NCBI RefSeq assembly: GCF_041435495.1
Contig: NZ_CP108644.1
Location: 6,309,501-6,373,500 of the forward strand
Direction: 5' to 3'
Length of the DNA stretch: 64,000 nt
From: Streptomyces sp. NBC_01116
Lineage (GTDB): Bacteria; Actinomycetota; Actinomycetes; Streptomycetales; Streptomycetaceae
Part shown: positions 43,277-52,071 of the stretch, piece by piece
Layout of the letters: every line of letters starts with the position of its first letter
Numbering within the stretch: position 1 is the stretch's first letter
Notes under the pieces: model-generated
Told to the model about the DNA's origin: nothing
Database searches by the model: none
What the model saw: the letters and a program-made list of their open reading frames with translations, nothing else
Program-made: the position numbers and the translations under genes

Positions 43277-43990
43277 TCAAGAACCGCCGCGACCGGGCGA
43301 GTTGGCCAGCAGCCGGTGAAGCGTGTCGATCCGGTTGGTGGTGATCGAGTCGACGCCCCGCTCGATCAGCCGGCGCATCGTGCGCTTCGTGTCGGCCGTC
43401 CACGCGGAGACGAGCAGCCCGTCCCGGTGCGCCCGGTCCGTCAGCTCCCGGCTCACCAGGCCGAAGCGGTAGTTCAGCCAGCGCGGCCTCACCGCGGCCA
43501 GCAGCTCCGGACGCGGCGGGGCCAGCGTGGTCCAGGTCAGCGCGATCTCGGCCGACGGATCGGCGGCGCGCACCCGCAGCATCGCGTCCGCGCTCGCGCA
43601 GTAGTACGCCCGGTCGCCCGCCCCGCACTCGCGGACCGTACCCACGATCTTCTTCACCGAGGCGTCCGTGGAGCCCGGCAGGTCCACCATCACCCGGTGC
43701 GCCCCGGCGGCGAGCAGCGCCTCGCGGAGCGTGGGCACCCCGCCGCCCGTCAGCTCCTCCAGCTCCGCGTGGTCCAGCCGGTCCAGCCGCCGGTCGTGGC
43801 CCCACAGCCGCTCCAGCGTCGCGTCGTGCAGCAGGACGGGCACCCCGTCGCGGGTCACCCGCACATCGATCTCGACCGCGTCCGCCCCCCGTTCGAGGGC
43901 GGAGCGGATCGAGGGCAGGGTGTTCTCGCGCGCGAGGTACGGATCGCCGCGATGCCCCACGGCGGTGACGCTGGTGACGGTGTTGGCCAT
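43277..43990 (-). CDS. Glycerophosphodiester phosphodiesterase
   Basis: A 237-aa GDPD-fold enzyme. The catalytic and metal motifs HRGDPYLARENTLPSI, AVEIDVRVTRDGVPVLLHD and the late TDTKRT-like AWTADTKRTMRRL are present. It splits glycerophosphodiesters to glycerol-3-phosphate and an alcohol. No signal peptide is seen, so it is likely cytosolic. It begins 22 nt downstream of the adenosine deaminase stop in the same direction, so the two may be co-transcribed. Confidence 0.93.
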   Translation of the reverse strand: MANTVTSVTAVGHRGDPYLARENTLPSIRSALERGADAVEIDVRVTRDGVPVLLHDATLERLWGHDRRLDRLDHAELEELTGGGVPTLREALLAAGAHRVMVDLPGSTDASVKKIVGTVRECGAGDRAYYCASADAMLRVRAADPSAEIALTWTTLAPPRPELLAAVRPRWLNYRFGLVSRELTDRAHRDGLLVSAWTADTKRTMRRLIERGVDSITTNRIDTLHRLLANSPGRGGS

Positions 43991-44012
43991 GGGGCCATTG
44001 TCGACGACCGGG

Positions 44013-45047
44013 TCAGCGGCCGGGGGCCCGGAGCCAGTTCGTCGTGTACGTGTCGATCTCCTCGGCCAGCTTCCGCTTGCCCGCCGGGTCGAGGAACGAG
44101 GCCTCCACGGCGTTCTTCGCCAGCTCCGCGATGCCGCGCTCGTCGAGCTCCAGCAGCCGGGCGGCCACCGCGTACTCGTTGTTGAGGTCGGTGCCGAACA
44201 TCGGCGGGTCGTCGCTGTTGACGGTCACCAGCACACCCGCCGCCACCATCTCCCGGATCGGATGCAGCTCGATGTCCGTGACCGCGCGGGTGGCGATGTT
44301 CGACGTCGGGCAGACCTCCAGCGCGATGCGGTGCTCGGCGAGGTGCTCCAGCAGCCGGGGGTCCTGGACGGAGCTGGTGCCGTGGCCGATGCGCTCGGCG
44401 CGCAGCGCGGTCAGCGCGTCCCAGACCGTCTGCGGTCCCGTGGTCTCCCCGGCGTGCGGCACCGAGTGCAGACCCGCGGCGATGGCCCGGTCGAAGTAGG
44501 GCTTGAACTGGGGGCGGTCCACCCCGATCTCCGGTCCGCCGAGGCCGAAGGAGACGAGCCCCTCGGGCCGGTGCTCCACCGCGAGCCGGACGGTCTCCTC
44601 GGCCGACTGGAGACCGGCCTCGCCCGGAATGTCGAAGCACCAGCGCAGGACGACGCCCAGCTCGGCCTCCGCGGCCCTGCGCGCGTCCTCGATGGCCTCC
44701 ATGAACCCGACCTCGGGGATGCCCCGCCTGGTCGAGCTGAACGGGGTCACGGTCAGCTCCGCGTACCGGATGTTCTGCCGGGCCATGTCCCGCGCCACCT
44801 CGAAGGTGAGCAGCCGGACGTCCTCGGGGGTGCGGACCAGGTCCACCACCGAGAGGTAGACCTCGATGAAGTGCGCGAAGTCGGTGAACGTGAAGTAGTC
44901 GGCCAGCGCCTCCGGGTCCGTGGGGACCTCGGAGTCGGGGTGGCGGGCGGCCAGCTCCGCGACGATCCGGGGCGAGGCCGACCCGACATGGTGGACATGG
45001 AGCTCGGCCTTGGGCAGCCCGGCGATGAAGGGATGCGGATCGGTCAT
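44013..45047 (-). CDS. add: Adenosine deaminase
   Basis: A 344-aa TIM-barrel deaminase. Metal ligands HVHH (AELHVHHVGS), the HAGE segment, CPTSN and SDDP follow the adenosine/AMP deaminase pattern in order. It converts adenosine to inosine in purine salvage. The ATG at 45047 (MTDPHPFIAGLP) follows GGGAG. The HVHH differs slightly from the common HVHLDG motif: the third residue after HVH is not Leu-Asp, which suggests a substrate-variant subgroup. The GDPD gene follows. Confidence 0.88.
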   Translation of the reverse strand: MTDPHPFIAGLPKAELHVHHVGSASPRIVAELAARHPDSEVPTDPEALADYFTFTDFAHFIEVYLSVVDLVRTPEDVRLLTFEVARDMARQNIRYAELTVTPFSSTRRGIPEVGFMEAIEDARRAAEAELGVVLRWCFDIPGEAGLQSAEETVRLAVEHRPEGLVSFGLGGPEIGVDRPQFKPYFDRAIAAGLHSVPHAGETTGPQTVWDALTALRAERIGHGTSSVQDPRLLEHLAEHRIALEVCPTSNIATRAVTDIELHPIREMVAAGVLVTVNSDDPPMFGTDLNNEYAVAARLLELDERGIAELAKNAVEASFLDPAGKRKLAEEIDTYTTNWLRAPGR

Positions 45048-45167
45048 CGGAAATCTCCCGTTCGGCGTGACGACGGCCGGGCGTACCGGCCCCACCGATC
45101 ATCGCAGGCGGGGTCCTGGGCGGTGAGCCCTGGCCGTAGCATGACGGGACCACGATGGGGGAGGCCC

Positions 45168-45881
45168 ATGTCAGACAACACAGAGCAGCCCGGGGGCGGG
45201 GCCGCGCCGCGCGATCCGTGGGCACCGCCGGACGGCAGGGTGGAACTGGGCAAGGCGGGAGCGCACACACCGCCGCCCGCCCCGGTCCACGACCAGCCGA
45301 CCGTGACGTCGATGCCGAGCGCCGGTCCGGCCGCGGGGGGCGGCACCGGGCCCATACCTCACGCCGGAGGCTTCGGGCCCGCGCCCTCGGACGTACCGCC
45401 GCCGCCGATCGGCCCGAACGGCCCCGGCCACGCGGCCCCGCCGCCCGTCGCGCACTACGGCTACCCCGCCCCGCCCCCGCAGCCGTACGGCGGCTACCCG
45501 GGCTACGGCGCCTACGGAGCAGGTCCGTCCGGCTGGGCCCCCGCGCCCAACAACGGCCTCGGCACGGCCGCGATGGTCATCGGCATCATCTCGGTGGCCG
45601 GCTTCTGCCTCTACGGCCTCAACATCATCCTCGGCATCCTCGCGCTGATCTTCGGCATCATCGGCCTCGGCCGTGCCAAGCGCGGCGAGGCCACCAACCG
45701 GGGCATGGCGCTGGCCGGGGTCATCCTCGGCTCGGTCGGCATCGTTGTGGGCGCCGTGATCCTCGGCCTGATCATCTGGGCCGGGACGAGCTCCGACAGT
45801 GACAGTGACAGCGACAGCGACTACGACGGCACCTACGACGACCCGTTCGCCACGTCGCTGGTCGTCGAGGACCACCGCTAG
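45168..45881 (+). CDS. DUF4190 domain membrane protein with disordered N-terminus
   Basis: A 237-aa protein. The first 125 residues are Pro/Gly/Tyr-rich (APPPQPYGGYPGYGAYG). Two TM segments then form a DUF4190-type hairpin: GTAAMVIGIISVAGFCLYGLN with LALIFGIIGLGRAKRG, and MALAGVILGSVGIVVGAVIL. It ends in an acidic SDSDSDSDSDYD tail. The function is unknown; in Streptomyces such proteins are many. The TAG stop coincides with the left edge of a 213-bp repeat-like element. Confidence 0.85.
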   Translation: MSDNTEQPGGGAAPRDPWAPPDGRVELGKAGAHTPPPAPVHDQPTVTSMPSAGPAAGGGTGPIPHAGGFGPAPSDVPPPPIGPNGPGHAAPPPVAHYGYPAPPPQPYGGYPGYGAYGAGPSGWAPAPNNGLGTAAMVIGIISVAGFCLYGLNIILGILALIFGIIGLGRAKRGEATNRGMALAGVILGSVGIVVGAVILGLIIWAGTSSDSDSDSDSDYDGTYDDPFATSLVVEDHR

Positions 45882-46093
45882 GGCGTTGTTCGAAAGCAGC
45901 GCCGTCCGCCCGGAGGGCGGGCTCGGCGGCGTCCGGTGCGTGCGGTCGCCAGGCGGAGGGTCGCCCCGATACCGGAGGTATCGGGGCGACCCGACAACGC
46001 GGCGAGGGATGGGGCCTCCCCTGCTCGAGCGAAGCCGAGAGCTCGGGGAAGTGCCGGGCGTCGCCGAGCAGGCGGGACCTTCGAAACACGCCC
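45881..46093. mobile_element. MITE-like element with imperfect terminal inverted repeats
   Basis: The ends GGGCGTTGTTCGAAAG and (reverse complement of the right end) GGGCGTGTTTCGAAGG match at 13 of 16 positions, the style of terminal repeats of some Streptomyces insertion sequences. Inside are a perfect 16-bp hairpin and a GC-rich palindrome around CTCGAGCGAAGCCGAGAGCTCG. No reading frame of note is present. CTAG stands at the left edge and CCAG at the right. The mobility is inference. Confidence 0.5.
45958..45992. terminator. Perfect 16-bp hairpin in the MITE-like element
   Basis: GGGTCGCCCCGATACC and GGTATCGGGGCGACCC are exact inverted copies around a GGA loop. It could end transcription from both sides. 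Confidence 0.75.
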
Positions 46094-46125
46094 CAGCCCC
46101 ACCGGCGCGGGGGCCGCACGTTGTG

Positions 46126-46155
46126 GGCCGGGCGGGGATCACTCCCCGCCCGGCC
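46126..46155. terminator. Perfect 13-bp terminator hairpin
   Basis: GGCCGGGCGGGGA and TCCCCGCCCGGCC pair around a TCAC loop. It lies downstream of the NADAR gene (minus strand) and just outside the MITE-like element. Confidence 0.8.
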
Positions 46156-46240
46156 GGCCGCCGGTGGCCGCACCCGCCCCGCCGCGCCCTGTACGGGAGC
46201 CGCCTCGGACCCCTGCGCACGGGAGCCGCCTCAGCCGCCC

Positions 46241-46303
46241 CCGTACCACCGGACCAGTCTCAGGCCGCCTCCGTACCACCCACGGACCAGCCTCAGGCCG
46301 CCG
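46241..46303. repeat. Two-copy tandem repeat of about 30 bp
   Basis: Units at 46241-46270 and 46271-46303 both start CCGTACCACC and contain GGACCAG(T/C)CTCAGGCCGCC; the second has a 3-nt insertion. They follow and slightly overlap the 3' end of the NADAR gene. A shorter duplicated ACGGGAGCCGCCTC lies just upstream of them. Confidence 0.7.
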
Positions 46304-46850
46304 CGCCCGCCCGCAGCCTCTCCCGTGCCTCCATCAGCGCGAAGCCCAGCAGATTCAGCCCCCGCCACTCCTGCGGCCGCTCCACCCGCTCGTCGTCCGC
46401 CGCGAGCCCGATGCCCCAGATCCGGTCCAGCGGGGACGCCTCCACCAGCACCCGGTCCCCGGTGCCCAGGAGGAAGGCGGCCAGCTCCGGGTCCTGCCCG
46501 AACTTGTGCGTGCTGCCCGCCACCACCAGGGCGAACCGCTCCCGTGTCCACACGTCCTCGTCGAAGCCGCGCACCAGGCGCCCCGCCTTCTTCGCCGCCG
46601 CCGGGCTCGTCGCCGACACCGCCGCCCGCTCCGCCTCGACATCGCCGAAGAGCCGCGCCTTGCCGGCCATCATCCAGTGCTCGGCACTCGCGTAGGTCAC
46701 TCCGTCCACCGTGAACGGCGAAGGCCACCACTGGCTCAGGCAGCTCGCGCCGATCCGCCCGTCCGGCCGCGGCCGGTGCCCCCAGAACGGCAGATACTTC
46801 ACCCGCTTGCCCTGCGCCACGTCCGCCAGAAGCCCATCGATCGGTCCCAT
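46293..46850 (-). CDS. NADAR (YbiA-like) family protein
   Basis: A 185-aa protein with the NADAR landmarks YLPFWGH, LSQWWPSPFTVDGVTYASAEHWMMAGKA and WRGLNLLGFALMEARERL. NADAR/YbiA proteins act on ADP-ribose or on riboflavin-pathway N-glycosides; some remove ADP-ribose from DNA guanine. The role here is open. ATG 46850 was chosen, though ATG 46868 is possible and neither has a good ribosome site. It diverges from the aldehyde dehydrogenase 2 gene. Confidence 0.85.
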   Translation of the reverse strand: MGPIDGLLADVAQGKRVKYLPFWGHRPRPDGRIGASCLSQWWPSPFTVDGVTYASAEHWMMAGKARLFGDVEAERAAVSATSPAAAKKAGRLVRGFDEDVWTRERFALVVAGSTHKFGQDPELAAFLLGTGDRVLVEASPLDRIWGIGLAADDERVERPQEWRGLNLLGFALMEARERLRAGAAA

Positions 46851-46923
46851 GGCATGTGAGTGTGGCATCCGCCACTGACACTCCGTACGGGGATTTCCGC
46901 ACCGACACGACACATGGTCGACA

Positions 46924-46967
46924 GATTCCGTCGCGTAACCAAAAGGCAACAACGGAATCACTTGTTG
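46924..46967. promoter_or_regulatory. Overlapping inverted repeats, candidate operator
   Basis: GATTCCGT (46924-46931) and ACGGAATC (46952-46959) are an 8-bp perfect inverted repeat 20 nt apart. CAACAA (46947-46952) and TTGTTG (46962-46967) form a second one. The region is unusually AT-rich (CCAAAAGGCAACAACGG) and lies about 90-130 nt before aldehyde dehydrogenase 2. Confidence 0.5.
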
Positions 46968-47057
46968 GGCTCGAACCCCTCTGTCAGGATCGGCACTCAA
47001 TTCACGAAGAAGCTACGCCGACCCCGCCCAGCGGGTACAGCGGCGGAGGAGAGCGTC

Positions 47058-48572
47058 ATGAGCAACGGCTTCCAGGTTCAGGACCGCTTCGCGGAAGGTG
47101 CCCAGTACATCGGCGGCAAGCTGCTCCCCGGCACCTCCGGGAACCACCACGACGTGGTGAACCCCGCGACCGGCGAGAGCGTGCTCCGCTACGAGCTGGC
47201 GGGCCCCGACGACGTGGACGCGGCCGTCGCCGCCGCCCGCGCCGCCTTCCCCGGCTGGTCCGGCGCCACCCCCGGCGAACGCTCCGAGGCGATGCACCGC
47301 TTCGCCGCCGTCCTCGCCGAGCAGGCGGAGGACTTCGCGTACGCCGAGTCCCTCCAGTGCGGCAAGCCGATCAAGCTCTCCACCGAGTTCGACGTCCCCG
47401 GCACCGTCGACAACGCCGCCTTCTTCGCGGGCGCGGCACGCCACCTGGAGGGCAAGGCCGCCGCCGAGTACGACGGCGACCACACCTCCTACGTACGCCG
47501 CGAGGCGATCGGCGTCGTCGGCTCCATCGCCCCCTGGAACTACCCCCTCCAGATGGCCGCCTGGAAGGTCCTCCCGGCCGTCGCCGCGGGCAACACCATC
47601 GTCCTCAAGCCCGCCGAGCTGACCCCGCTCACCTCGCTGATGTTCGCCCAGGCCGCCACCGAGGCCGGTATCCCCGACGGGGTCGTCAACATCGTCACCG
47701 GCGCGGGCAGGGACGCCGGCGAGCACCTCGTCGGCCACCCCGACGTCGTGATGACCTCCTTCACCGGCTCCACCGCCGTCGGCAAGAGGGTCGCGGAGAT
47801 CGCCACCGCCACCGTCAAGCGCCTCCACCTGGAGCTCGGCGGCAAGGCCCCCTTCGTGGTCTTCGACGACGCCGACCTGGAGGCCGCCGTGCACGGCGCG
47901 GTCGCCGGCTCCCTCATCAACACCGGCCAGGACTGCACCGCCGCCACCCGCGCCTACGTCCAGCGCCCGCTCTACGACGCCTTCGTCCGGGACGTCGCCG
48001 CGCTCATGGAGACCGTCCGGCTCGGCGACCCCTTCGACGCGTCGACCGACCTCGGCCCCCTGATCAGCCACGCCCAGCGCGACCGCGTCGCCGCCTTCGT
48101 CGAGCGGGCCCGCGGCTACGCCCGGGTCGTCACCGGCGGCGAGGCCCCCGGCGGCGACCTCGCCGACGGCGCGTACTACCGGCCGACCCTCGTCGCGGAC
48201 GCCGCCCAGGACAGCGAGATCGTCCAGTCGGAGATCTTCGGCCCCGTCCTCGTGGTGCTGCCCTTCGACACCGACGACGAGGGCGTCGCACTCGCCAACG
48301 ACACCCCGTACGGACTGGCCGCCTCCGCCTGGACCCGCGACCTGTACCGCGCGAACCGCGCCACCCGCGAGATCCAGGCGGGCTGTGTGTGGGTGAACGA
48401 CCACATTCCGATCCTGTCCGAGATGCCGCACGGCGGATACAAGGCCAGCGGTTTCGGCAAGGACATGTCGGCGTACTCCTTCGAGGAGTACACGCAGGTC
48501 AAGCACGTCATGTACGACAACACCGCGGTCGCCCGCAAGGACTGGCACCGCACGATCTTCGGGGACCGATAG
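47058..48572 (+). CDS. Aldehyde dehydrogenase 2 (gamma-aminobutyraldehyde type)
   Basis: A 504-aa dehydrogenase with Cys293 in NTGQDCTAATR and Glu259 in LELGGKAPFVVF. It is a paralogue of the enzyme at 39003, with the same MPHGGYKASGFGKD end region. Its position directly before PotD-PotABC and an amine oxidase points to aminoaldehyde oxidation in polyamine catabolism. The ATG follows GGAGGAGAG. Whether the two copies differ in substrate or in regulation cannot be told from the sequence. Confidence 0.9.
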   Translation: MSNGFQVQDRFAEGAQYIGGKLLPGTSGNHHDVVNPATGESVLRYELAGPDDVDAAVAAARAAFPGWSGATPGERSEAMHRFAAVLAEQAEDFAYAESLQCGKPIKLSTEFDVPGTVDNAAFFAGAARHLEGKAAAEYDGDHTSYVRREAIGVVGSIAPWNYPLQMAAWKVLPAVAAGNTIVLKPAELTPLTSLMFAQAATEAGIPDGVVNIVTGAGRDAGEHLVGHPDVVMTSFTGSTAVGKRVAEIATATVKRLHLELGGKAPFVVFDDADLEAAVHGAVAGSLINTGQDCTAATRAYVQRPLYDAFVRDVAALMETVRLGDPFDASTDLGPLISHAQRDRVAAFVERARGYARVVTGGEAPGGDLADGAYYRPTLVADAAQDSEIVQSEIFGPVLVVLPFDTDDEGVALANDTPYGLAASAWTRDLYRANRATREIQAGCVWVNDHIPILSEMPHGGYKASGFGKDMSAYSFEEYTQVKHVMYDNTAVARKDWHRTIFGDR

Positions 48573-48634
48573 CAGCTGCCGCGCGACCGGGGCCCACGGG
48601 CCCGAGCGGCCTCCCACCCGAAAGGGCAACGCGT

Positions 48635-49882
48635 ATGGAGAGTTACGAGCCCGAGCGCCTCTCATCCGCCCAACTGGCGGCCATGAGGCGATCCCTGACC
48701 AGCGGACGGGGCGCCCTCACCCGCCGCTCCCTGCTGCGCGCCTCCGGCATGGGCGCGCTCGCCCTGGGCGGCATGGCCACCCTCGGCGCGTGCGGCATCC
48801 CGCCCGCGGGGCGCGCCGACGCCGGGACGGCCTCCGACGACCACTCGGCCAAGGAGAAGGAAGTCACCTTCTCCAACTGGACCGAGTACATGGACGTCAG
48901 CGAGGACGAGAAGGGCCGCCCCACCCTGGAGGCCTTCACCAAGCGCACCGGGATCAGGGTCAGGTACACCGAGGACATCAACGACAACGTCGAGTTCTTC
49001 GGGAAGATCAAACCGCAGCTCGCGGCCGGCCAGAACACCGGGCGCGACCTCATATGCGTCACCGACTGGCTCGCCGCCCGCATCATCCGGCTCGGCTGGG
49101 CGCAGAAGCTCGACCCCTCGAACCTCCCGCACGCCTTCGCGAACGTCTCCGCCCAGTTCCGCACCCCCGACTGGGACCCGGGCCGCGCCTACTCCTATCC
49201 CTGGACCGGTATCCCGACCGTCATCGCGTACAACGTGAAGGCGACCGGCGGCCGCAAGGTGGACTCCGTCACCCAGCTGCTCGACGACCCGAAGCTCAAG
49301 GGCCGCGTCTCCTTCCTCTCCGAGATGCGCGACACCATCGGCATGACCCTCCTCGACCAGGGCAAGGACCCGGGGAAGTTCACCGACGCCGAGTTCGACG
49401 GCGCGATCGGCCGACTCCAGAAGGCCGTCGACAAGAAGCAGATCCGCCGCTTCACCGGCAACGACTACACCGCCGACCTCAGCAAGGGCGACATCGCCGC
49501 CTGCGTCGGCTGGGCCGGGGACATCATCCAGCTCCAGGCCGACAACCCGGACATCGAGTTCGCGATCCCGGCCGCCGGATACATCACCTCCAGCGACAAC
49601 CTCCTGGTCCCCGCGCAGGCCCGGCACAAGACCAACGCCGAGAAGCTCATCGACTACTACTACGAGCCGCCGGTCGCCGCCCAGCTCGCCGCGTACATCA
49701 ACTACGTCTGCCCGGTCGACGGCGTACGCGAGGAACTCGCGAAGATCGACGAGTCGATGGCCTCCAACACGCTGATCCTCCCCGACAAGGAGATGGCGGC
49801 GAAGTCCCGCTCCTTCCGCTCCCTGAGCACGAAGGAAGAGACGGCGTACGAGGAGAAGTTCGCCAAGCTCATCGGCGCCTGA
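48635..49882 (+). CDS. Polyamine ABC transporter substrate-binding protein 2 (PotD)
   Basis: A 415-aa binding protein with an N-terminal twin-arginine stretch (LTRRSLLRASGMGALALGG) and lipobox-like GACG, so probably a Tat-exported lipoprotein. The mature part FSNWTEYMDVSEDEKGRPT, YTEDINDNVEFFGK, FTGNDYTADLSKGD and LQADNPDIEF parallels the orphan copy at 40618. It begins 62 nt after the dehydrogenase and is followed by potA after a hairpin. The Tat start is preserved in both copies, which is unusual for PotD. Confidence 0.92.
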   Translation: MESYEPERLSSAQLAAMRRSLTSGRGALTRRSLLRASGMGALALGGMATLGACGIPPAGRADAGTASDDHSAKEKEVTFSNWTEYMDVSEDEKGRPTLEAFTKRTGIRVRYTEDINDNVEFFGKIKPQLAAGQNTGRDLICVTDWLAARIIRLGWAQKLDPSNLPHAFANVSAQFRTPDWDPGRAYSYPWTGIPTVIAYNVKATGGRKVDSVTQLLDDPKLKGRVSFLSEMRDTIGMTLLDQGKDPGKFTDAEFDGAIGRLQKAVDKKQIRRFTGNDYTADLSKGDIAACVGWAGDIIQLQADNPDIEFAIPAAGYITSSDNLLVPAQARHKTNAEKLIDYYYEPPVAAQLAAYINYVCPVDGVREELAKIDESMASNTLILPDKEMAAKSRSFRSLSTKEETAYEEKFAKLIGA

Positions 49883-49885
49883 CCC

Positions 49886-49918
49886 GGCCCGGAAACCGGC
49901 CCCGTCACAGGCCGGGCC
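49886..49918 (+). terminator. Attenuating hairpin between potD and potA
   Basis: GGCCCGG and CCGGGCC pair around a 19-nt loop in the 96-nt gap. Binding proteins are usually needed in excess over the permease, and a partial terminator here would give that. Confidence 0.5.
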
Positions 49919-49978
49919 CCCGCCAGGTCACCCTCTCCCTTCCCTGAACTCCCCCCGAACACACTGGGACTGCGACCC

Positions 49979-51133
49979 ATGACACAGCAGCAGCAGACCG
50001 CGGGCGGCGATGTCCGCCTCGCCGGGATCAGCAAGACCTACGGCTCCTTCACCGCCGTGCAGCCGCTCGACCTGACCGTGCCCCAGGGCTCCTTCTTCGC
50101 CCTGCTCGGCGCGTCCGGCTGCGGCAAGACCACCACCCTGCGGATGATCGCGGGCCTGGAGGAGGCCACCACCGGCACGGTCTTCCTCGGGGACAAGGAC
50201 ATCACCGACCTGCCCCCGTACAAGCGGCCCGTCAACACCGTCTTCCAGAGCTACGCGCTCTTCCCGCACCTGGACATCACCGAGAACGTCGCCTTCGGGC
50301 TGCGCCGGCGCGGCGTCAAGTCGGTGAAGAAGCAGGTCGACGACATGCTGGAGCTGGTCCAGCTCGGCGACTTCGCCCGCCGCAAACCGCACCAGCTCTC
50401 CGGCGGCCAACAGCAGCGCGTCGCCGTCGCCCGCGCGCTCATCAACCACCCGCAGGTCCTGCTGCTCGACGAACCCCTCGGCGCCCTCGACCTCAAGCTC
50501 CGCCGTCAGATGCAGCTGGAGCTCAAGCGGATCCAGACCGAGGTCGGCATCACCTTCGTGCACGTCACCCACGACCAGGAGGAGGCCATGACCATGGCCG
50601 ACACCGTCGCGGTGATGAACGGGGGCCGCGTCGAGCAACTCGGCGCCCCCGCCGACCTCTACGAGAACCCGCGCACCACCTTCGTCGCCAACTTCCTCGG
50701 CACGTCCAACCTCATCGAGGGCGAGGTCGTCTCCACGGGCGGCGATCTGGTGGTGGCCGCGGGCGGCGGCAAGCTCACCCTGCCCCGCGAGCGATGTTCC
50801 GCGCCCACGACGAGCGGCGGCCGGCTCCTCCTCGGCATCCGGCCCGAGAAGATCTCCCTGGTCCACGCGGACGACGCGGACTCCATAGCCGCCGGCCGCA
50901 ACCGCGTCACCGGCCGCATCGTCGACTCCAGCTTCATCGGCGTCTCCACCCAGTACGTCGTCGAGAGCCCGGCGGGCAAGGCGCTCCAGGTGTACGAGCA
51001 GAACGTCGACCGGCGCACGGGACTCCTCCCCGGCGCCGAGGTGGTGCTGCACTGGAACCCCGCCCACACCTTCGGACTCGACGCCGACCAGGACATCGAC
51101 GCCGGCGTGGAGAGCGTGGAGGACGCGGCGTGA
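49979..51133 (+). CDS. potA: Polyamine ABC transporter ATP-binding protein
   Basis: A 384-aa ABC ATPase: Walker A GASGCGKTT (44-52), Q-loop VFQSYALFPH, signature LSGGQQQR, Walker B LLLDEPLGALD, H-loop VTHDQEEAM. A C-terminal TOBE domain follows from about 240, as in PotA. It should power uptake with PotB and PotC and one or both PotD-like proteins. The GTGA overlap joins it to potB. Confidence 0.94.
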   Translation: MTQQQQTAGGDVRLAGISKTYGSFTAVQPLDLTVPQGSFFALLGASGCGKTTTLRMIAGLEEATTGTVFLGDKDITDLPPYKRPVNTVFQSYALFPHLDITENVAFGLRRRGVKSVKKQVDDMLELVQLGDFARRKPHQLSGGQQQRVAVARALINHPQVLLLDEPLGALDLKLRRQMQLELKRIQTEVGITFVHVTHDQEEAMTMADTVAVMNGGRVEQLGAPADLYENPRTTFVANFLGTSNLIEGEVVSTGGDLVVAAGGGKLTLPRERCSAPTTSGGRLLLGIRPEKISLVHADDADSIAAGRNRVTGRIVDSSFIGVSTQYVVESPAGKALQVYEQNVDRRTGLLPGAEVVLHWNPAHTFGLDADQDIDAGVESVEDAA

Positions 51134-52071
51134 GCCTCACCGAGGCGCCGCCCGCGCCCCCCTCGCAGCCGGAGGAGCCCAAGGAGCTCAAGCTCCGCAA
51201 GCCCTCCACCCGCAAACGCCTCGTCCCCTACTGGCTGCTGCTCCCCGGCATCCTCTGGCTGGTCGTCTTCTTCGCCCTGCCCCTCGTCTACCAGGCCTCC
51301 ACCTCCGTACAGACCGGCTCGCTGGAGCAGGGCTTCGAGGTCACCTGGCACTTCCAGACGTACGTGGAGGCGCTGCGCGAGTACTACCCGCAGTTCATCC
51401 GGTCCCTGCTGTACGCGGGCACCGCCACGATCCTGTGCCTGCTGCTGGGCTACCCGCTCGCCTATCTCATCGCCTTCAAGGCGGGCCGCTGGCGCAACCT
51501 CGTGCTCGTCCTGGTCATCGCCCCGTTCTTCACCAGCTTCCTCATCCGTACGCTGGCCTGGAAGACGATCCTCGCCGACGGCGGCGCGGTCGTGGACGTG
51601 CTCAACACCCTGCACGTCCTGGACGTCACCAGCTGGCTCGGCTGGACCGAGTCCAACCGGGTCCTCGCCACTCCGATGGCCGTCGTCTGCGGCCTCACGT
51701 ACAACTTCCTGCCGTTCATGATCCTGCCGCTCTACACCTCGCTGGAGCGGATCGACGGCCGGCTGCACGAGGCGGCGGGCGACCTCTACGCCACGCCCGC
51801 CACCACCTTCCGCAAGGTGACGTTCCCGCTCTCCATGCCCGGCGTCGTCTCCGGCACCCTGCTCACCTTCATCCCGGCCAGCGGCGACTACGTCAACGCG
51901 GAACTGCTGGGCTCCACCGACACCAAGATGGTCGGCAGCGTCATCCAGAGCCAGTTCCTGCGGGTCCTGGACTATCCGACGGCCGCCGCGCTCTCGTTCA
52001 TCCTCATGGCGATCGTGCTGCTGGCGGTCACCCTCTACATCCGCCGCTCCGGGACGGAGGACCTGGTCTGA
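51130..52071 (+). CDS. potB: Polyamine ABC transporter permease PotB
   Basis: A 313-aa permease with a 35-residue polar N-terminus and six TM segments starting LLLPGILWLVVFFALPLVYQ. The EAA loop is LHEAAGDLYATPATTFRKVTFPLSMPG. The GTG start overlaps the potA stop by 4 nt, and the stop overlaps the potC ATG by one base, so potABC is a tight operon. Confidence 0.94.
   Translation: MSLTEAPPAPPSQPEEPKELKLRKPSTRKRLVPYWLLLPGILWLVVFFALPLVYQASTSVQTGSLEQGFEVTWHFQTYVEALREYYPQFIRSLLYAGTATILCLLLGYPLAYLIAFKAGRWRNLVLVLVIAPFFTSFLIRTLAWKTILADGGAVVDVLNTLHVLDVTSWLGWTESNRVLATPMAVVCGLTYNFLPFMILPLYTSLERIDGRLHEAAGDLYATPATTFRKVTFPLSMPGVVSGTLLTFIPASGDYVNAELLGSTDTKMVGSVIQSQFLRVLDYPTAAALSFILMAIVLLAVTLYIRRSGTEDLV

Noticed and set aside
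45300..45530. Repetitive Pro/Gly/Tyr coding as a CRISPR or repeat array
   Set aside because: The repetition is at the amino-acid level only; the DNA has no regular repeat-spacer pattern.
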